64,000 nucleotides of DNA from JADJRG01 sp964474905 (GCA_964474905.1 CAYYUP010000005.1:62001-126000); one strand, 5' to 3'. Shown: positions 1 to 8,452, counted from the first letter of the stretch. Program-made: numbers and translations. The notes: generated from the sequence alone by a model not told the origin.

Positions 1-46
1 ATTTACTCTCTCTCTCGTCGGCAAGCTCGATAAGGGGTGATCCACA

Positions 47-667
47 ATGGCCACACCACAGCAGGTATCCTGGGCCCTCGGGTCCCCGGCGGTCATAGGT
101 ATCGCCGATGACGAAGCGCCGACCGCCTTCTATCGCCGTCGAAGATCGGCCAGGCTCGAGGCAACGAGCCCTTCGCTGCCCCCTTCGCTACCCCCTTCAC
201 GACCTCGAGCCAAAGCCCCCCGCGCGCCAAATCCAAGGCCACCGGCGAGCCCCGCGACGCTCCTTCTACCCACAGGATCCGCCCCCGAGGCAACCTCGGA
301 TGGCACGATCCTCACGCCACTCACCGGTGGCAACAACCGTGCCCAAAGGGCTGCCAGGCCCCGATCACGATCCTTCGCAGAGTTCTGGGAGTCGCTGAGC
401 CAGGCCGCCACCGAGCACCCTGCCCTACGAGGCTACGGGTTGCTCACGTCGGCGGTCGCTCTCGGCCTCCTCGGGGTGCTCGCCGTGACCTATGCATATA
501 TCACCACGAACGACCCAATTGCCCATCGCGCAGCATCGGCAGGCCACGATTCAATCGACGTCGGCCCGGCAGATCGCAAACGCGGGTTCATCCACCGTGC
601 CTGCGATCTCAGTAGGCGCCTCGAACGGATCCAGAAAGCGAATACCAACCATCATGCCGGTCCGTAA
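47..667 (+). CDS. Hypothetical single-pass membrane protein
   Basis: A 206-residue protein of unknown function. The first two thirds are rich in Pro, Ala, Arg and Ser and look disordered. One hydrophobic helix lies at about residues 128-149 (GYGLLTSAVALGLLGVL...), followed by a short polar tail, so a single-pass membrane protein with a cytoplasmic linker is likely. The ATG is preceded by AAGGGG at a usable spacing, and third codon positions are mostly G or C, which supports real coding. The end overlaps the preferred start of the next gene by 14 bp, suggesting translational coupling with the FHA-LysM-endopeptidase. I recognise no domain. It could be a small partner of the cell-wall enzyme downstream, but that rests only on position. 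Confidence 0.55.
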   Translation: MATPQQVSWALGSPAVIGIADDEAPTAFYRRRRSARLEATSPSLPPSLPPSRPRAKAPRAPNPRPPASPATLLLPTGSAPEATSDGTILTPLTGGNNRAQRAARPRSRSFAEFWESLSQAATEHPALRGYGLLTSAVALGLLGVLAVTYAYITTNDPIAHRAASAGHDSIDVGPADRKRGFIHRACDLSRRLERIQKANTNHHAGP

Positions 668-2543
668 ATCGCACGCGAATCTTGCCTCTGTGGCCGTGGA
701 GGACCGCCCCGTAGACCCACATCTGGGGCCCAAAAACGAGCGAGAGCCCGCTCGTGAAGCTCCGCCCAAGATCATCGTCGGCGGGGATCCGCGCTGTCGC
801 TGGCTCGTACGATTTGGGCGCACAGATCGGGGGCCTCGAGTCATCACAGGGCCGCAGCTCCGCCTGGGTTCAAGCGCCAACAACGACATCGTGCTCAGCG
901 GCCACGGCGTCGCCCCCCGACACTGCACATTGCGGCGCGAGGGCTCGCTCATCAAGCTCTACGATCACGGCTCGATGCTCGGCACTCTCGCCGATGGTCA
1001 GCCCGTACACGAGCCGACAATCCTGCGCAGAGCGACTCGTCTCCTGCTCGGACACCAAGAGATCACGATCCGTGCCCTTGCTCCGGTGCCCTCTACCGAC
1101 TCACTCAAACGCGGGTTTTTACCTATGCCAACACGCCTACTGGAGCCCACAGCTCAAGAGCAAGAGGCCCCCGGAATCCAGCCATGCAAGGCTTCTTCAA
1201 GGGGGTCCAGGTGGCCCTTGCCAGCCTTCTTCGCGGTTCTCGCCGGCTCCACCTGGATCACCTTGGCGCTGATGACTCGCTCCCCTGCGACTTCCGCCAA
1301 CTCCCCGCCTCCGAACATGCGCTCACAGACCGCGCACACGCTCTCCCAAGCCGCGTCTCCTCGTGCGGCCACAAACCTCGCGCAGCCACAAACCATCGGG
1401 CCCACAGATCGCAACGCCACGACCCCACAGGGACCTGCAAGCCACCGCTTGCGATCCGATCCAGATCTAGCAACCTCCGCGAGAGACGGGTCGCGAGCAA
1501 ACGCATTTGGCTTACTTTCCGACGTTCACAATCGGGGCATTCATCCAGGGATCTCATGGAGAGCAGAGCCCGAGATCCGGAGCCATCGCGTCGAGCGCGG
1601 TGAGACTTGGGCTTCGATCGCGGACGCCCAGGGGATCCCTCGAACGCACCTACGAACCGCCAACAATGACCTGCGTCGACCGCTGCGCGAGGGGGACCGG
1701 CTGCGGATGCCAGACATCGCTACATCGCCACCAACACGCACCCAGGCGGCAAAATTCAGCTGCAGCGAAACCATCGAAATCCCAAGCGGTGCTCATTCGA
1801 TCGGCGGCGTCACCCTCGGCTCCCTCGACAACCCGATTCGCATGCCAAAGCTCGACCTCTACGAGCTCCGATGCCCTCGGCACTCCTACACAACGGCAGC
1901 GACCGCGCGCGGCCTGATCGACGCGATCGCCTGCTTTCGCGGGCAAAGCCGCTACTCGGGAGAGATCATCATCGGTGACATCAGCCGCGAATGTGGCGGC
2001 AGCCTAGGACCCCATCGCTCCCACCAATCAGGCCGCGATGTCGACCTTTGGCTGCCGATCGCCGGCGGTCGTTACGGGCGTGGCTGTGACCATTGCGGCA
2101 CCGATTTTTGTAGGCCAGAGCCCCAAGAGGTCGATTGGCAGACGACCTGGGCGCTCGTCGAAGCCCTGGCAGCGCGACCCGAGATCGAGGTCGTCTTCCT
2201 CGACTTCGATCTACAAGCAAAGCTCCGCCAAAGTGCCCTTGCAAGTGGTGCGGATCCTGCAACCCTCGACGCCACTATTCAGTGGCCCCGCCGCGGTGCA
2301 CCTGCCCTCGTACAACACTCTGCGGGGCATGTGCACCACATGCACATTCGCTTCCGCTGTCCGCCCGGCGATCCCAACTGCGACGCACGCTCACCGTCCG
2401 TACACGCGGTAAAGGCCAAGCCCAGCAGCCCTCGCAGCCGACGACAGGACGGATTTGTCCCCCTCGCGAAGGAAACTCGGCAACCGCCAAAACGGGCCCC
2501 TCCCGCACAGCTCAGACCTGACGACGACGTACCGACCAGATAA
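654..2543 (+). CDS. FHA-TM-LysM-MepA-type murein endopeptidase fusion
   Basis: A predicted membrane-anchored cell-wall hydrolase of about 629 residues. An FHA domain (about 63-135; RLGSSANNDIVLSGH, then the HCTLRREG strand) should bind phosphothreonine on the cytoplasmic side. A transmembrane helix follows near 186-207, then a Thr/Ala/Pro-rich linker, a LysM peptidoglycan-binding repeat (about 310-355; HRVERGETWASIADAQGIP), and a C-terminal peptidase M74 (MepA) domain. The MepA zinc motif HxxGxxxD is present near 455 (HQSGRDVD), as is the second His cluster near 559 (HVHHMHIRF). MepA cleaves D-Ala-mDAP crosslinks insensitively to penicillin. The start at 654 is chosen because it minimises overlap with the upstream gene; an in-frame start at 492 would give 683 residues. 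FHA plus murein hydrolase suggests control by Ser/Thr kinases, which is inference. Confidence 0.8.
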   Translation: MPVRKSHANLASVAVEDRPVDPHLGPKNEREPAREAPPKIIVGGDPRCRWLVRFGRTDRGPRVITGPQLRLGSSANNDIVLSGHGVAPRHCTLRREGSLIKLYDHGSMLGTLADGQPVHEPTILRRATRLLLGHQEITIRALAPVPSTDSLKRGFLPMPTRLLEPTAQEQEAPGIQPCKASSRGSRWPLPAFFAVLAGSTWITLALMTRSPATSANSPPPNMRSQTAHTLSQAASPRAATNLAQPQTIGPTDRNATTPQGPASHRLRSDPDLATSARDGSRANAFGLLSDVHNRGIHPGISWRAEPEIRSHRVERGETWASIADAQGIPRTHLRTANNDLRRPLREGDRLRMPDIATSPPTRTQAAKFSCSETIEIPSGAHSIGGVTLGSLDNPIRMPKLDLYELRCPRHSYTTAATARGLIDAIACFRGQSRYSGEIIIGDISRECGGSLGPHRSHQSGRDVDLWLPIAGGRYGRGCDHCGTDFCRPEPQEVDWQTTWALVEALAARPEIEVVFLDFDLQAKLRQSALASGADPATLDATIQWPRRGAPALVQHSAGHVHHMHIRFRCPPGDPNCDARSPSVHAVKAKPSSPRSRRQDGFVPLAKETRQPPKRAPPAQLRPDDDVPTR

Positions 2544-3561
2544 ACCCGTCGTACCAAAAATGCATGATCGAGACCACCGAGACCGTCGCCAACGCCCAGC
2601 GCGCGCTGCCGTCAAGCAGCTCAGCCCAGGCCCCGTAGGCAAAGGCGAGGCTGATAAAGAGCACAAAGGTCACGGCCCGATGCCCGGTGTGCATCACCCG
2701 GGTCATGTTGTCGCGCTCCATCCACCAAACCAGTGCAAAGTACTGGAGCGCATGAAAGAAGTTCATGATGAAAAATGCCTCACCAAAGGTGTTAAACCCC
2801 CAGGTGAAGATCGAGCAAAGACCGGTCAGCACATACAGCGCGACCTTTTGCGTCGACACTCGGTAGCCGCTCCGCGCGAAGCGAACATAGGACAGGACGT
2901 AATAGGCGAGAAAAGGAACGCCGATGCCGACCACAGCCCACGTGAGCAGGCCGGTGTAGCTCTCCATGCGCGCGGGCACCGAGGTAAAAAAGACCGCGAC
3001 CAGGTCGTCGAGTTCGGCAAACTCCCCGAAGTCTTCGACGTGATCAAAGAGCGTCGCACCGGCGAGAATCGGCCCGGTGTAGAGCAGGATGTTGAGCAGG
3101 TAGTCGAGGCGACGACCGACCTGCGCATCGTTGCCGACCTTCGAGTCGTAGATCCGACCCAGGCCGAAGGTCTGCAGGCTCGAATGGTAGACATCCCACC
3201 AGGTCGCGACCACCGAGGTCCCGACCATCACCCAGTCGGAGTACAGAATGCCGGTAAAGAGCAGCGCCGGGATCAGGGTGAAGCGCAGCGGGAAGGTCTT
3301 AAAAATCGTCGAATTCGCGTGCGACCGAAAAAACACCACGGCCAGGTGCGCAAAGATGAACGAGCCGATAAAAAAACCCGCCGGCGTGTCCACGTATTCA
3401 CCGATCACAAGCTGGTTCGTACGCAGCGGCGAGTCGGCGATCCAAATCCCGAGGATCAACGCGAAGAGCGGCGAACCTATAAAAAAGAGGCTGTCGTAAA
3501 GCGGACCGGCGATGTAGCGCTTGCGGGGCTTCGCCGCGACGGTCGGTACGGCTGGCTTCAT
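2512..3561 (-). CDS. Polytopic integral membrane protein
   Basis: A 349-residue protein with about eight hydrophobic helices separated by short polar loops, including SLFFIGSPLFALILGIWI, PAGFFIGSFIFAHLAVVFF and the C-terminal HFWYDGFIWSVRR. The aromatic, His-containing helices (FFHALQYFALVWW, HFWYDGF) resemble a family of uncharacterised membrane proteins I have seen in planctomycetes and myxobacteria; no activity is known to me. The start is placed at the Met at 3561, because TATCCT lies 6 nt upstream on this strand (leaderless pattern); starting at 3609 would add 16 poorly structured residues. The gene converges on, and overlaps by 32 bp, the 3' end of the endopeptidase gene. Confidence 0.8.
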   Translation of the reverse strand: MKPAVPTVAAKPRKRYIAGPLYDSLFFIGSPLFALILGIWIADSPLRTNQLVIGEYVDTPAGFFIGSFIFAHLAVVFFRSHANSTIFKTFPLRFTLIPALLFTGILYSDWVMVGTSVVATWWDVYHSSLQTFGLGRIYDSKVGNDAQVGRRLDYLLNILLYTGPILAGATLFDHVEDFGEFAELDDLVAVFFTSVPARMESYTGLLTWAVVGIGVPFLAYYVLSYVRFARSGYRVSTQKVALYVLTGLCSIFTWGFNTFGEAFFIMNFFHALQYFALVWWMERDNMTRVMHTGHRAVTFVLFISLAFAYGAWAELLDGSARWALATVSVVSIMHFWYDGFIWSVRRRQV

Positions 3562-3567
3562 CGGCCC

Positions 3568-3573
3568 AGGATA
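3568..3573 (-). promoter_or_regulatory. -10 element (TATCCT) for leaderless start at 3561
   Basis: On the minus strand TATCCT is followed by 6 nt and then the ATG at 3561. No Shine-Dalgarno sequence is present, so transcription and translation would begin at the same place. Confidence 0.55.
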
Positions 3574-3817
3574 GTGGATGGGCGCGGGCATCTGGTCCCG
3601 TCGCGGCATGTAGGAGGATTACCTACAAATACAAGGGCGTGTATGCCTCTCAAGGGTCTATTTGGGGTCCTGAGGCCCCGCCAAGTCAGCGCAGGGCGCT
3701 GCATCGAGCCGGCAGAACTCCATTTTTGGGGCCAGATCACCCCCCGACACCGCGTCGTTTTGCGCCGGCGCGAAGCTGCCCTGCTGATCTCCAGCGCGAA
3801 CTCAAAGCGTTACCTGA

Positions 3818-3823
3818 TATCCT
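3818..3823 (+). promoter_or_regulatory. -10-like element upstream of 3849 gene
   Basis: TATCCT lies 25 nt before the ATG at 3849. A start of transcription about 7 nt later would give a short leader of about 18 nt that includes the GGAG at 3842-3845. Confidence 0.4.
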
Positions 3824-3848
3824 CCACGCCAGGCAGGGACCGGAGATA

Positions 3849-4640
3849 ATGTCGGAAGCTCAACTCGCCAAGCGCACCGCGATCTACGCGTTCTACTCCC
3901 GCTCGCAGCTGCTGATCATCACCGAGGGCGAACTCCCAAGCCCCGACTACGACCTGGACATCGGCCAGGTCGACGGGGGGGATCGTCCAGTCTTTGAGCT
4001 CCGTGCCCGTCGGCGACCGGGACCGGAGACCGGCGATACGACGCCCTTTCGCTACGGCGAAATCTTCTCGATCGGCCGCCCCTCCGAGCGCATCACGCTT
4101 CGCCACCGCGACGGCGACGACAACGTGCCGGTCGAGTACACCGAAGAGGATCTCGTCGACATCGTCTTGAGCCTCAGCCTAGAGGATTCCCAAGATGTCG
4201 AACTCGCCGGCATCGGCCTCGATGAGCCGACCCAGACGAGCGCCGAGCCTCCTCCGCCGCCGCCCCGTTCGCAACCGCCACCACCGCCAAAGGCCGCCCA
4301 AAAGCCCTCAGCGACCCCGGATGAGTTCCCCCTAGAGACCCCAGGCTCAGTCGTTCAGGCCACACCAAAGCCGCTTCCTAGCGATGACATCATGCCCCTG
4401 GGCGGCAAACCGCTGCCGATTCTCAGCGACCTCAACGTGCACTACCGTGAGGCGACGGGTTACTCCAATGCGCTCTCGTTTGACGAAGCCTTCGCCGACG
4501 CGCTCAAGAAGCTGCCGCCGCCCGCAGTAAAATTCCCTGACATGCTCGAGACCGTTGAGGTCGTGCACATCGGCGGATCCTTTGGCGGCATCGCCGGCTT
4601 CCATCGCCTCGAGGTCCGCGTCCGGGCCTACCCCGATTGA
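3849..4640 (+). CDS. Hypothetical protein with Pro-rich linker
   Basis: A 263-residue protein I do not recognise. The N-terminal part (about 1-115) is mixed alpha/beta and acidic. A proline-rich linker occupies about 120-150 (PPPPPPRSQPPPPPK), and a second globular part (about 185-263) ends with an alternating hydrophobic strand (IAGFHRLEVRVRA). No signal peptide or membrane helix is visible, so it is probably cytoplasmic. The start at 3849 is supported by GGAG just upstream and by a TATCCT element 25 nt before it; the open frame extends further upstream to 3639, but that sequence looks non-coding. It is followed by a structured intergenic region, so it is probably monocistronic. Confidence 0.65.
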   Translation: MSEAQLAKRTAIYAFYSRSQLLIITEGELPSPDYDLDIGQVDGGDRPVFELRARRRPGPETGDTTPFRYGEIFSIGRPSERITLRHRDGDDNVPVEYTEEDLVDIVLSLSLEDSQDVELAGIGLDEPTQTSAEPPPPPPRSQPPPPPKAAQKPSATPDEFPLETPGSVVQATPKPLPSDDIMPLGGKPLPILSDLNVHYREATGYSNALSFDEAFADALKKLPPPAVKFPDMLETVEVVHIGGSFGGIAGFHRLEVRVRAYPD

Positions 4641-4722
4641 GCCGAGCCGTCTCGTTGATCAAAGGCGACCACCTGTGCTAGAGCATGGGCACTCGATCTT
4701 CAGGAGGATGAGAGTCTAGCTA

Positions 4723-4756
4723 GGTGCTCTGCACCATGGTCGGCGTTGCGCCGACC
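4723..4756. repeat. Two adjacent perfect hairpins
   Basis: GGTGC/GCACC with a 3-nt TCT loop is followed after 2 nt by GGTCGGCG/CGCCGACC with a 3-nt TTG loop. Both stems are perfect. Confidence 0.6.
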
Positions 4757-4809
4757 GAGATCTTCGCCAAGCATCATTCACAAGGAAGGCTATTCCAGAA
4801 CGTCGCTAT

Positions 4810-4893
4810 CGCCTAAGTACCCCTACGGTGACGACGGGCTGGACCAACCCCGCAAATCGCGGTTCCGTGCGCCACCGTAGGGGTACTTAGGCG
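4810..4893. repeat. Perfect 21-bp inverted repeat with 42-nt loop
   Basis: The arm at 4810-4830 (CGCCTAAGTACCCCTACGGT plus G) is the exact reverse complement of 4873-4893. The 42-nt interior is itself partly self-complementary (CCCGC...GCGG). It could be a structured RNA, a miniature inverted-repeat element or a bidirectional terminator; no T-tract follows directly. Confidence 0.75.
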
Positions 4894-4953
4894 GCGAGTT
4901 CGGTGAGCCTTCCATGTCCCAGGTCGAGAGGTAGACACTCCCGACGATCGAGT

Positions 4954-4986
4954 GAGCGACCCCCCCGGGGGTCGCTCTTCCTATTT
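4954..4986 (+). terminator. Rho-independent terminator-like hairpin
   Basis: GAGCGACCCCC and GGGGGTCGCTC form an 11-bp stem around a CC centre (4954-4977). The stem is followed by the T-rich TTCCTATTT. It lies between the 3849 gene (or an RNA in the intergenic region) and the CDF gene. Confidence 0.7.
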
Positions 4987-5025
4987 AACCAACCAGAGAG
5001 AGCCCCGAACTTGGCGCGATCCCGT

Positions 5026-5031
5026 TAGGAT
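5026..5031 (+). promoter_or_regulatory. -10 element (TAGGAT) for leaderless start at 5039
   Basis: TAGGAT is followed by exactly 7 nt and then ATG. No Shine-Dalgarno sequence is present. Confidence 0.55.
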
Positions 5032-5038
5032 CGCTGCG

Positions 5039-5971
5039 ATGGGCCCCCCAGAGCGAAGCTCCGCCGTGCGCCGGGCACTGCGACTCTCGCTCGCGCTCAA
5101 CGGCGGCTACATGCTCGTCGAGCTGATCGTCGGCTTTACCAGCGGCTCGCTCGCCCTGCTCTCGGACGCCGCGCACATGTTCAGCGATACAGCGGCGCTG
5201 CTGCTCGCGCTGATCGTCGCCGAACTCGCCCAGAGGCCGGCGATCCCCAAGCGTAGCTTTGGCCTGCTGCGCGCCGAGGCCCTGGGCGCATTTACCAACG
5301 GCCTGCTGCTGCTCGGCGCCTGCGGTCTCATCGCCTTTCACGCCATCGAGCGTCTCGCCGGTGATCCTCCGCCCTTCCCAGCACTCACCGTGATGATCGT
5401 CGCCGCGATCGGCTTGGTGATAAACCTCGGATCTGCCTGGCTGCTCGCCCGCTCCGATCGCCACAATATCAACGTGCGCGGCGCCCTCGCCCACATGCTG
5501 GCGGATGCCCTGGGCTCCGTCGGCGCTCTTTTGGCGGCCTTCCTCGCCTGGGGTTGGGGCATGCACTTCGCCGATCCGCTGATCTCCCTGGGCATCGCCG
5601 CGCTGGTGCTCTTCACCACCTGGCGAGTGTTGCGCGACGCCTGCCACGCTCTCCTCGACTTCGCCCCGCGAGAAGTCGATCCAAGCCAGATCCGCACCGC
5701 CTTAGAGAACATCGAAGGCGTCGCTGCGGTCCACGAACTCCATTTATGGGGCATGGGCCGCCAGACCGTGCTCACAGCCCATCTGGTGACGACGCCCGGG
5801 ATCGCCTCCAGAGTTCTGCTTGGTCGCGCAGAGGCGCTCCTCCGGGAAGATCTCGGGATTGCCCACACAACCATCCAAATCGACGACGTCGGCGCGACCC
5901 CCTGCGCTCAGGTCAAATGCCCCCTCTTTCGCGAGGCAACAACGACCCTTCATCACGGCCATCATCACTGA
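5039..5971 (+). CDS. Cation diffusion facilitator (CzcD/ZitB-type) metal exporter
   Basis: A 310-residue inner-membrane transporter expected to exchange Zn2+ or a related divalent cation for protons. Six transmembrane helices are visible. The metal-site signature of the family is present as HMFSDTAALLLAL (helix 2: S-D-A-A-H-M-x-S-D) and HMLADALGS (helix 5: H-x-x-x-D). The cytoplasmic C-terminal domain (about 210-290) has the ferredoxin-like alpha-beta pattern and the typical VHELHLWGM strand. The tail ends in a His-rich cluster (HHGHHH) that may bind metal. The start at 5039 is preceded by TAGGAT and 7 nt (leaderless); an upstream in-frame start at 4952 would run through the terminator hairpin and is rejected. 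Confidence 0.92.
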   Translation: MGPPERSSAVRRALRLSLALNGGYMLVELIVGFTSGSLALLSDAAHMFSDTAALLLALIVAELAQRPAIPKRSFGLLRAEALGAFTNGLLLLGACGLIAFHAIERLAGDPPPFPALTVMIVAAIGLVINLGSAWLLARSDRHNINVRGALAHMLADALGSVGALLAAFLAWGWGMHFADPLISLGIAALVLFTTWRVLRDACHALLDFAPREVDPSQIRTALENIEGVAAVHELHLWGMGRQTVLTAHLVTTPGIASRVLLGRAEALLREDLGIAHTTIQIDDVGATPCAQVKCPLFREATTTLHHGHHH

Positions 5972-6109
5972 CGAGCGAAGAGGCTCGTTCGGTTGCGACA
6001 CGTCGCAACGACAGTGCACAGAAGGCACGTGAGCCGGCGTCGCCCGGCCCCCCCAGAACTGCCTCGCGCTTGGCCCCGATCCTGCTTTAATCCACAGCGG
6101 AGTCAAACC

Positions 6110-7303
6110 ATGGACACACCGCGCACCCACCGGATCGTCATCGTCGGCGGCGGAACTGGCGGCATCGCTGTCGCCGCTCGCCTCGCCCGCGCCCTCGCAG
6201 ACGTGGACATCTCGCTCATCGAGCCCGCGAGCAAGCACTACTATCAGCCCCTGTGGACCCTCGTCGGAGGCGGCGCAGCCAAGCGCGAGACCACCGAGCG
6301 CGAGATGTCCACGCTGATTCCCGACGGCGTCAAATGGATCCGCGACTCGGTCGCCGAGTTCATGCCGGAGTCCAACGAAGTAAAGACCGCGAGCGGCACG
6401 ACGATCGCCTACGACAGCCTCGTCGTCGCCCCCGGGATCCAGATCAACTGGGGCGTGATCGACGGCCTCAAAGAGGCTGTCGGCCACGACGGCGTCTGCT
6501 CTAATTACTCGTACGAGTACGTCGACAGCACCTGGGCAGCCATCCAGGCAACCCGCGACGGCAATGCGATCTTCACCTACCCCAACACCCCGATCAAGTG
6601 CGGCGGCGCCCCGCAAAAGATCATGTGGCTCGCCGATCATTACTTCCGCAAGCAAGGGCGTCGAAGCTCGGTGAACGTGATCTTCGCCAGCGCAGGCGCA
6701 TCGATTTTCGGCATCGAGAAGTACCGCATCGCCCTCGAGAAGCTGGTCAAGGCCCGCGACATCGACACTCGCTTCGGCAACAATTTGGTGGCACTCCGCG
6801 CGGCCTCCAAAGAGGCCGTCTTCGAGAACCTAGAGACGGGCGAGACCAGCGTGCTGCCCTACTCGATGATCCATGTGACGCCGCCGATGTCGGCCCCGGA
6901 CTTCATCAAGCAGAGCCCGCTCGCCAACGAGGCCGGCTGGGTTGATGTCGACCCCGCGACCACCCAGCACAACACCTTCAAAAACGTCTGGGCCCTCGGC
7001 GACGCCTCCTCGATGCCCACGGCCAAGACCGGTGCAGCGATCCGCAAGCAGGCGCCAACACTGGTCACCAACCTCCTGGCCGCGATCGCCGGCCGCGAGG
7101 GCGATGCCACCTACGACGGCTACACCTCGTGCCCGCTGGTCACCGGCTACGGCCGCCTGATCCTCGCCGAGTTTAACTACGCTGGCGAGCCCGCAGAGAC
7201 CTTCCCCTTCAACCAGGCGAAGGAGCGCCTCAGCATGTACATCATGAAGAAGTACCTGCTGCCAGAGCTCTACTGGAAGGGCATGATGCGCGGCCGGGCC
7301 TAA
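6110..7303 (+). CDS. Type II sulfide:quinone oxidoreductase-like flavoprotein
   Basis: A 397-residue FAD-dependent oxidoreductase, probably membrane-associated and feeding electrons from sulfide or a persulfide to quinone. The N-terminal dinucleotide fold is clear (VIVGGGTGGIAVAARLARAL). The PIKCGGAPQKIMWLADHY segment carries the first redox cysteine of type II SQRs at residue 164, and TSCPLVTGYGRLILAEFNY is typical of the same group. At the place where I expect the second redox cysteine (GDC-x-x-x-PTSKT in mitochondrial enzymes) this protein has GDASSMPTAKT, with Ala at about 299. The ATG has GGAG upstream (6100-6103). The stop is separated by 1 nt from the HprK-like kinase, so the two are almost certainly co-transcribed. 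Confidence 0.85.
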   Translation: MDTPRTHRIVIVGGGTGGIAVAARLARALADVDISLIEPASKHYYQPLWTLVGGGAAKRETTEREMSTLIPDGVKWIRDSVAEFMPESNEVKTASGTTIAYDSLVVAPGIQINWGVIDGLKEAVGHDGVCSNYSYEYVDSTWAAIQATRDGNAIFTYPNTPIKCGGAPQKIMWLADHYFRKQGRRSSVNVIFASAGASIFGIEKYRIALEKLVKARDIDTRFGNNLVALRAASKEAVFENLETGETSVLPYSMIHVTPPMSAPDFIKQSPLANEAGWVDVDPATTQHNTFKNVWALGDASSMPTAKTGAAIRKQAPTLVTNLLAAIAGREGDATYDGYTSCPLVTGYGRLILAEFNYAGEPAETFPFNQAKERLSMYIMKKYLLPELYWKGMMRGRA

Positions 7304-7304
7304 C

Positions 7305-8429
7305 ATGCGCCAAGGCTCACCGACCCCCTGCCGCGATCTTTATGGGCGACTTCTGACGGCCGCAGGGCCCCGGAGTCGCCTGGATCTGCAGCTGTCTGGC
7401 TACAGGGTTCGGATCTGTACCGATGAAGATTCGCTGCACCGGGCGCTGCAGATCTACTTTAGCGAGTTTATCGATCCAGACGTGAGCCCAGGCGACAGCT
7501 CCGAACCGGCAGACCTCGAGGTGCTCGCCCTCTGTGGAGAGACGCCCGCTCTGCCCTGGACCCTGGAGGTCAAAGAGGACGACAAGGGGCGCCCGGCCAA
7601 GGAGGCCTGGGTCGACCTCGCCGACGGCCGGATCGTGCACAAGATCCGCACCGGGGTCGTGCTGGTGATGGGCGAGGGCGTCGAGCTCATCACGGGGCCG
7701 CTGCTGGGGCACGTCGACCAGGTCGTCAACTTTGTCAATCACCGGCTGATGTGCCGCCTTATCGGCGATGGCGGGGTCTTGGCACACGCCGCCGGCATCG
7801 CTCGTGACGACCGCGGGCTGGTGCTCTGCGGCAGCTCGGGCGCCGGCAAGTCGACGCTCGCACTGCACATGATGGCCGCCGATCCCTCGCTCGCGTTTGT
7901 CAGCAACGACCGCGCAGTGCTCGGCAGGCAGGCGCCCGCAAGCACAACGATGCACGGGATCCCCAAGCAGCCGCGGGTCAACCCGGGCACGGTGATCCAC
8001 AACCCTGCACTCGCGCCCCTGATCGACGAGAGCGAGCGCCGACGCTACGCCGCCATGCCCACCGCCGAGCTGCGCTTCCTCGAAGAAAAACGCGACGCGG
8101 TGATCGATCACCTCTTCGGCCCCGGACGCTTCCGCCTGGAGGTGACCGCCGCTGCCCTGATCGTGCTCCGCTGGACTCCCGGCGGCGGACCGATGGAGAT
8201 CCACGAAGTCACACTGGAGGGCCGACAAGACCTCCAAGCGATCCTTCACAAGCGCCTCGGCCTCTTCTTTTGGCCGCTGCCAACACCCAGCGACGAGGCC
8301 AGCCAGGCGGCACTCGCCCGTGTGCTGAGGGGCGTCCCCGCCTACGAGGTGCGCGGCGGCATCGACTTTAAGGCCGCCAGCGACTGGGCCCGCGAGTTGC
8401 TCGCAAAGACCCCAGAGGCCGCCTGCTAG
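7305..8429 (+). CDS. HprK-related kinase (HprK-related kinase B-like)
   Basis: A 374-residue P-loop protein related to the kinase domain of HPr kinase/phosphorylase. The Walker A is GSSGAGKST at residues 176-184, preceded by the HAAGIARD strand characteristic of the fold. Downstream are SNDRAVLGR and GIPKQPRVNPGT, which I associate with the 'HprK-related kinase B' family of the so-called GAK system; that assignment is from memory, not a search. The N-terminal 150 residues have no recognised domain. The protein substrate is unknown and no HPr gene is in the window. The ATG follows the SQR stop by one base, and the histidine phosphatase and PPP-like phosphatase genes follow immediately, giving a kinase with two candidate phosphatases. 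Confidence 0.8.
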   Translation: MRQGSPTPCRDLYGRLLTAAGPRSRLDLQLSGYRVRICTDEDSLHRALQIYFSEFIDPDVSPGDSSEPADLEVLALCGETPALPWTLEVKEDDKGRPAKEAWVDLADGRIVHKIRTGVVLVMGEGVELITGPLLGHVDQVVNFVNHRLMCRLIGDGGVLAHAAGIARDDRGLVLCGSSGAGKSTLALHMMAADPSLAFVSNDRAVLGRQAPASTTMHGIPKQPRVNPGTVIHNPALAPLIDESERRRYAAMPTAELRFLEEKRDAVIDHLFGPGRFRLEVTAAALIVLRWTPGGGPMEIHEVTLEGRQDLQAILHKRLGLFFWPLPTPSDEASQAALARVLRGVPAYEVRGGIDFKAASDWARELLAKTPEAAC

Positions 8430-8452
8430 GCCACTAGCGCCGCGAAATCCGC

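Larger units (their letters stand above)
3562..3848. other. Divergent intergenic region
   Basis: This 287-bp stretch lies between two divergent genes. It holds the minus-strand TATCCT (3568-3573), a 6-bp inverted repeat TGTAGG-N7-CCTACA (3609-3627) that could be an operator, and a plus-strand TATCCT (3818-3823). An open frame can be read through much of it, but without a convincing start. Confidence 0.5.
4641..5038. other. Structured intergenic region with several hairpins
   Basis: No gene is evident in these 398 bp. The region holds GGTGC-TCT-GCACC (4723-4735), GGTCGGCG-TTG-CGCCGACC (4738-4756), a perfect 21-bp inverted repeat (4810-4893), a terminator-like hairpin (4954-4986) and the leaderless promoter element of the CDF gene (5026-5031). 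The density of perfect stems suggests a structured RNA or a small repeat element rather than ordinary spacer DNA. Confidence 0.6.

Noticed and set aside
2455..3849. Plus-strand open frame of 464 codons opposite the polytopic membrane protein
   Set aside because: Lys/Arg/Asp-rich translation with no domain; the opposite strand encodes regular membrane helices.
4810..4893. Integron attC site
   Set aside because: The arms lack the RYYYAAC and GTTRRRY core sites, and there is no integrase or cassette array nearby.
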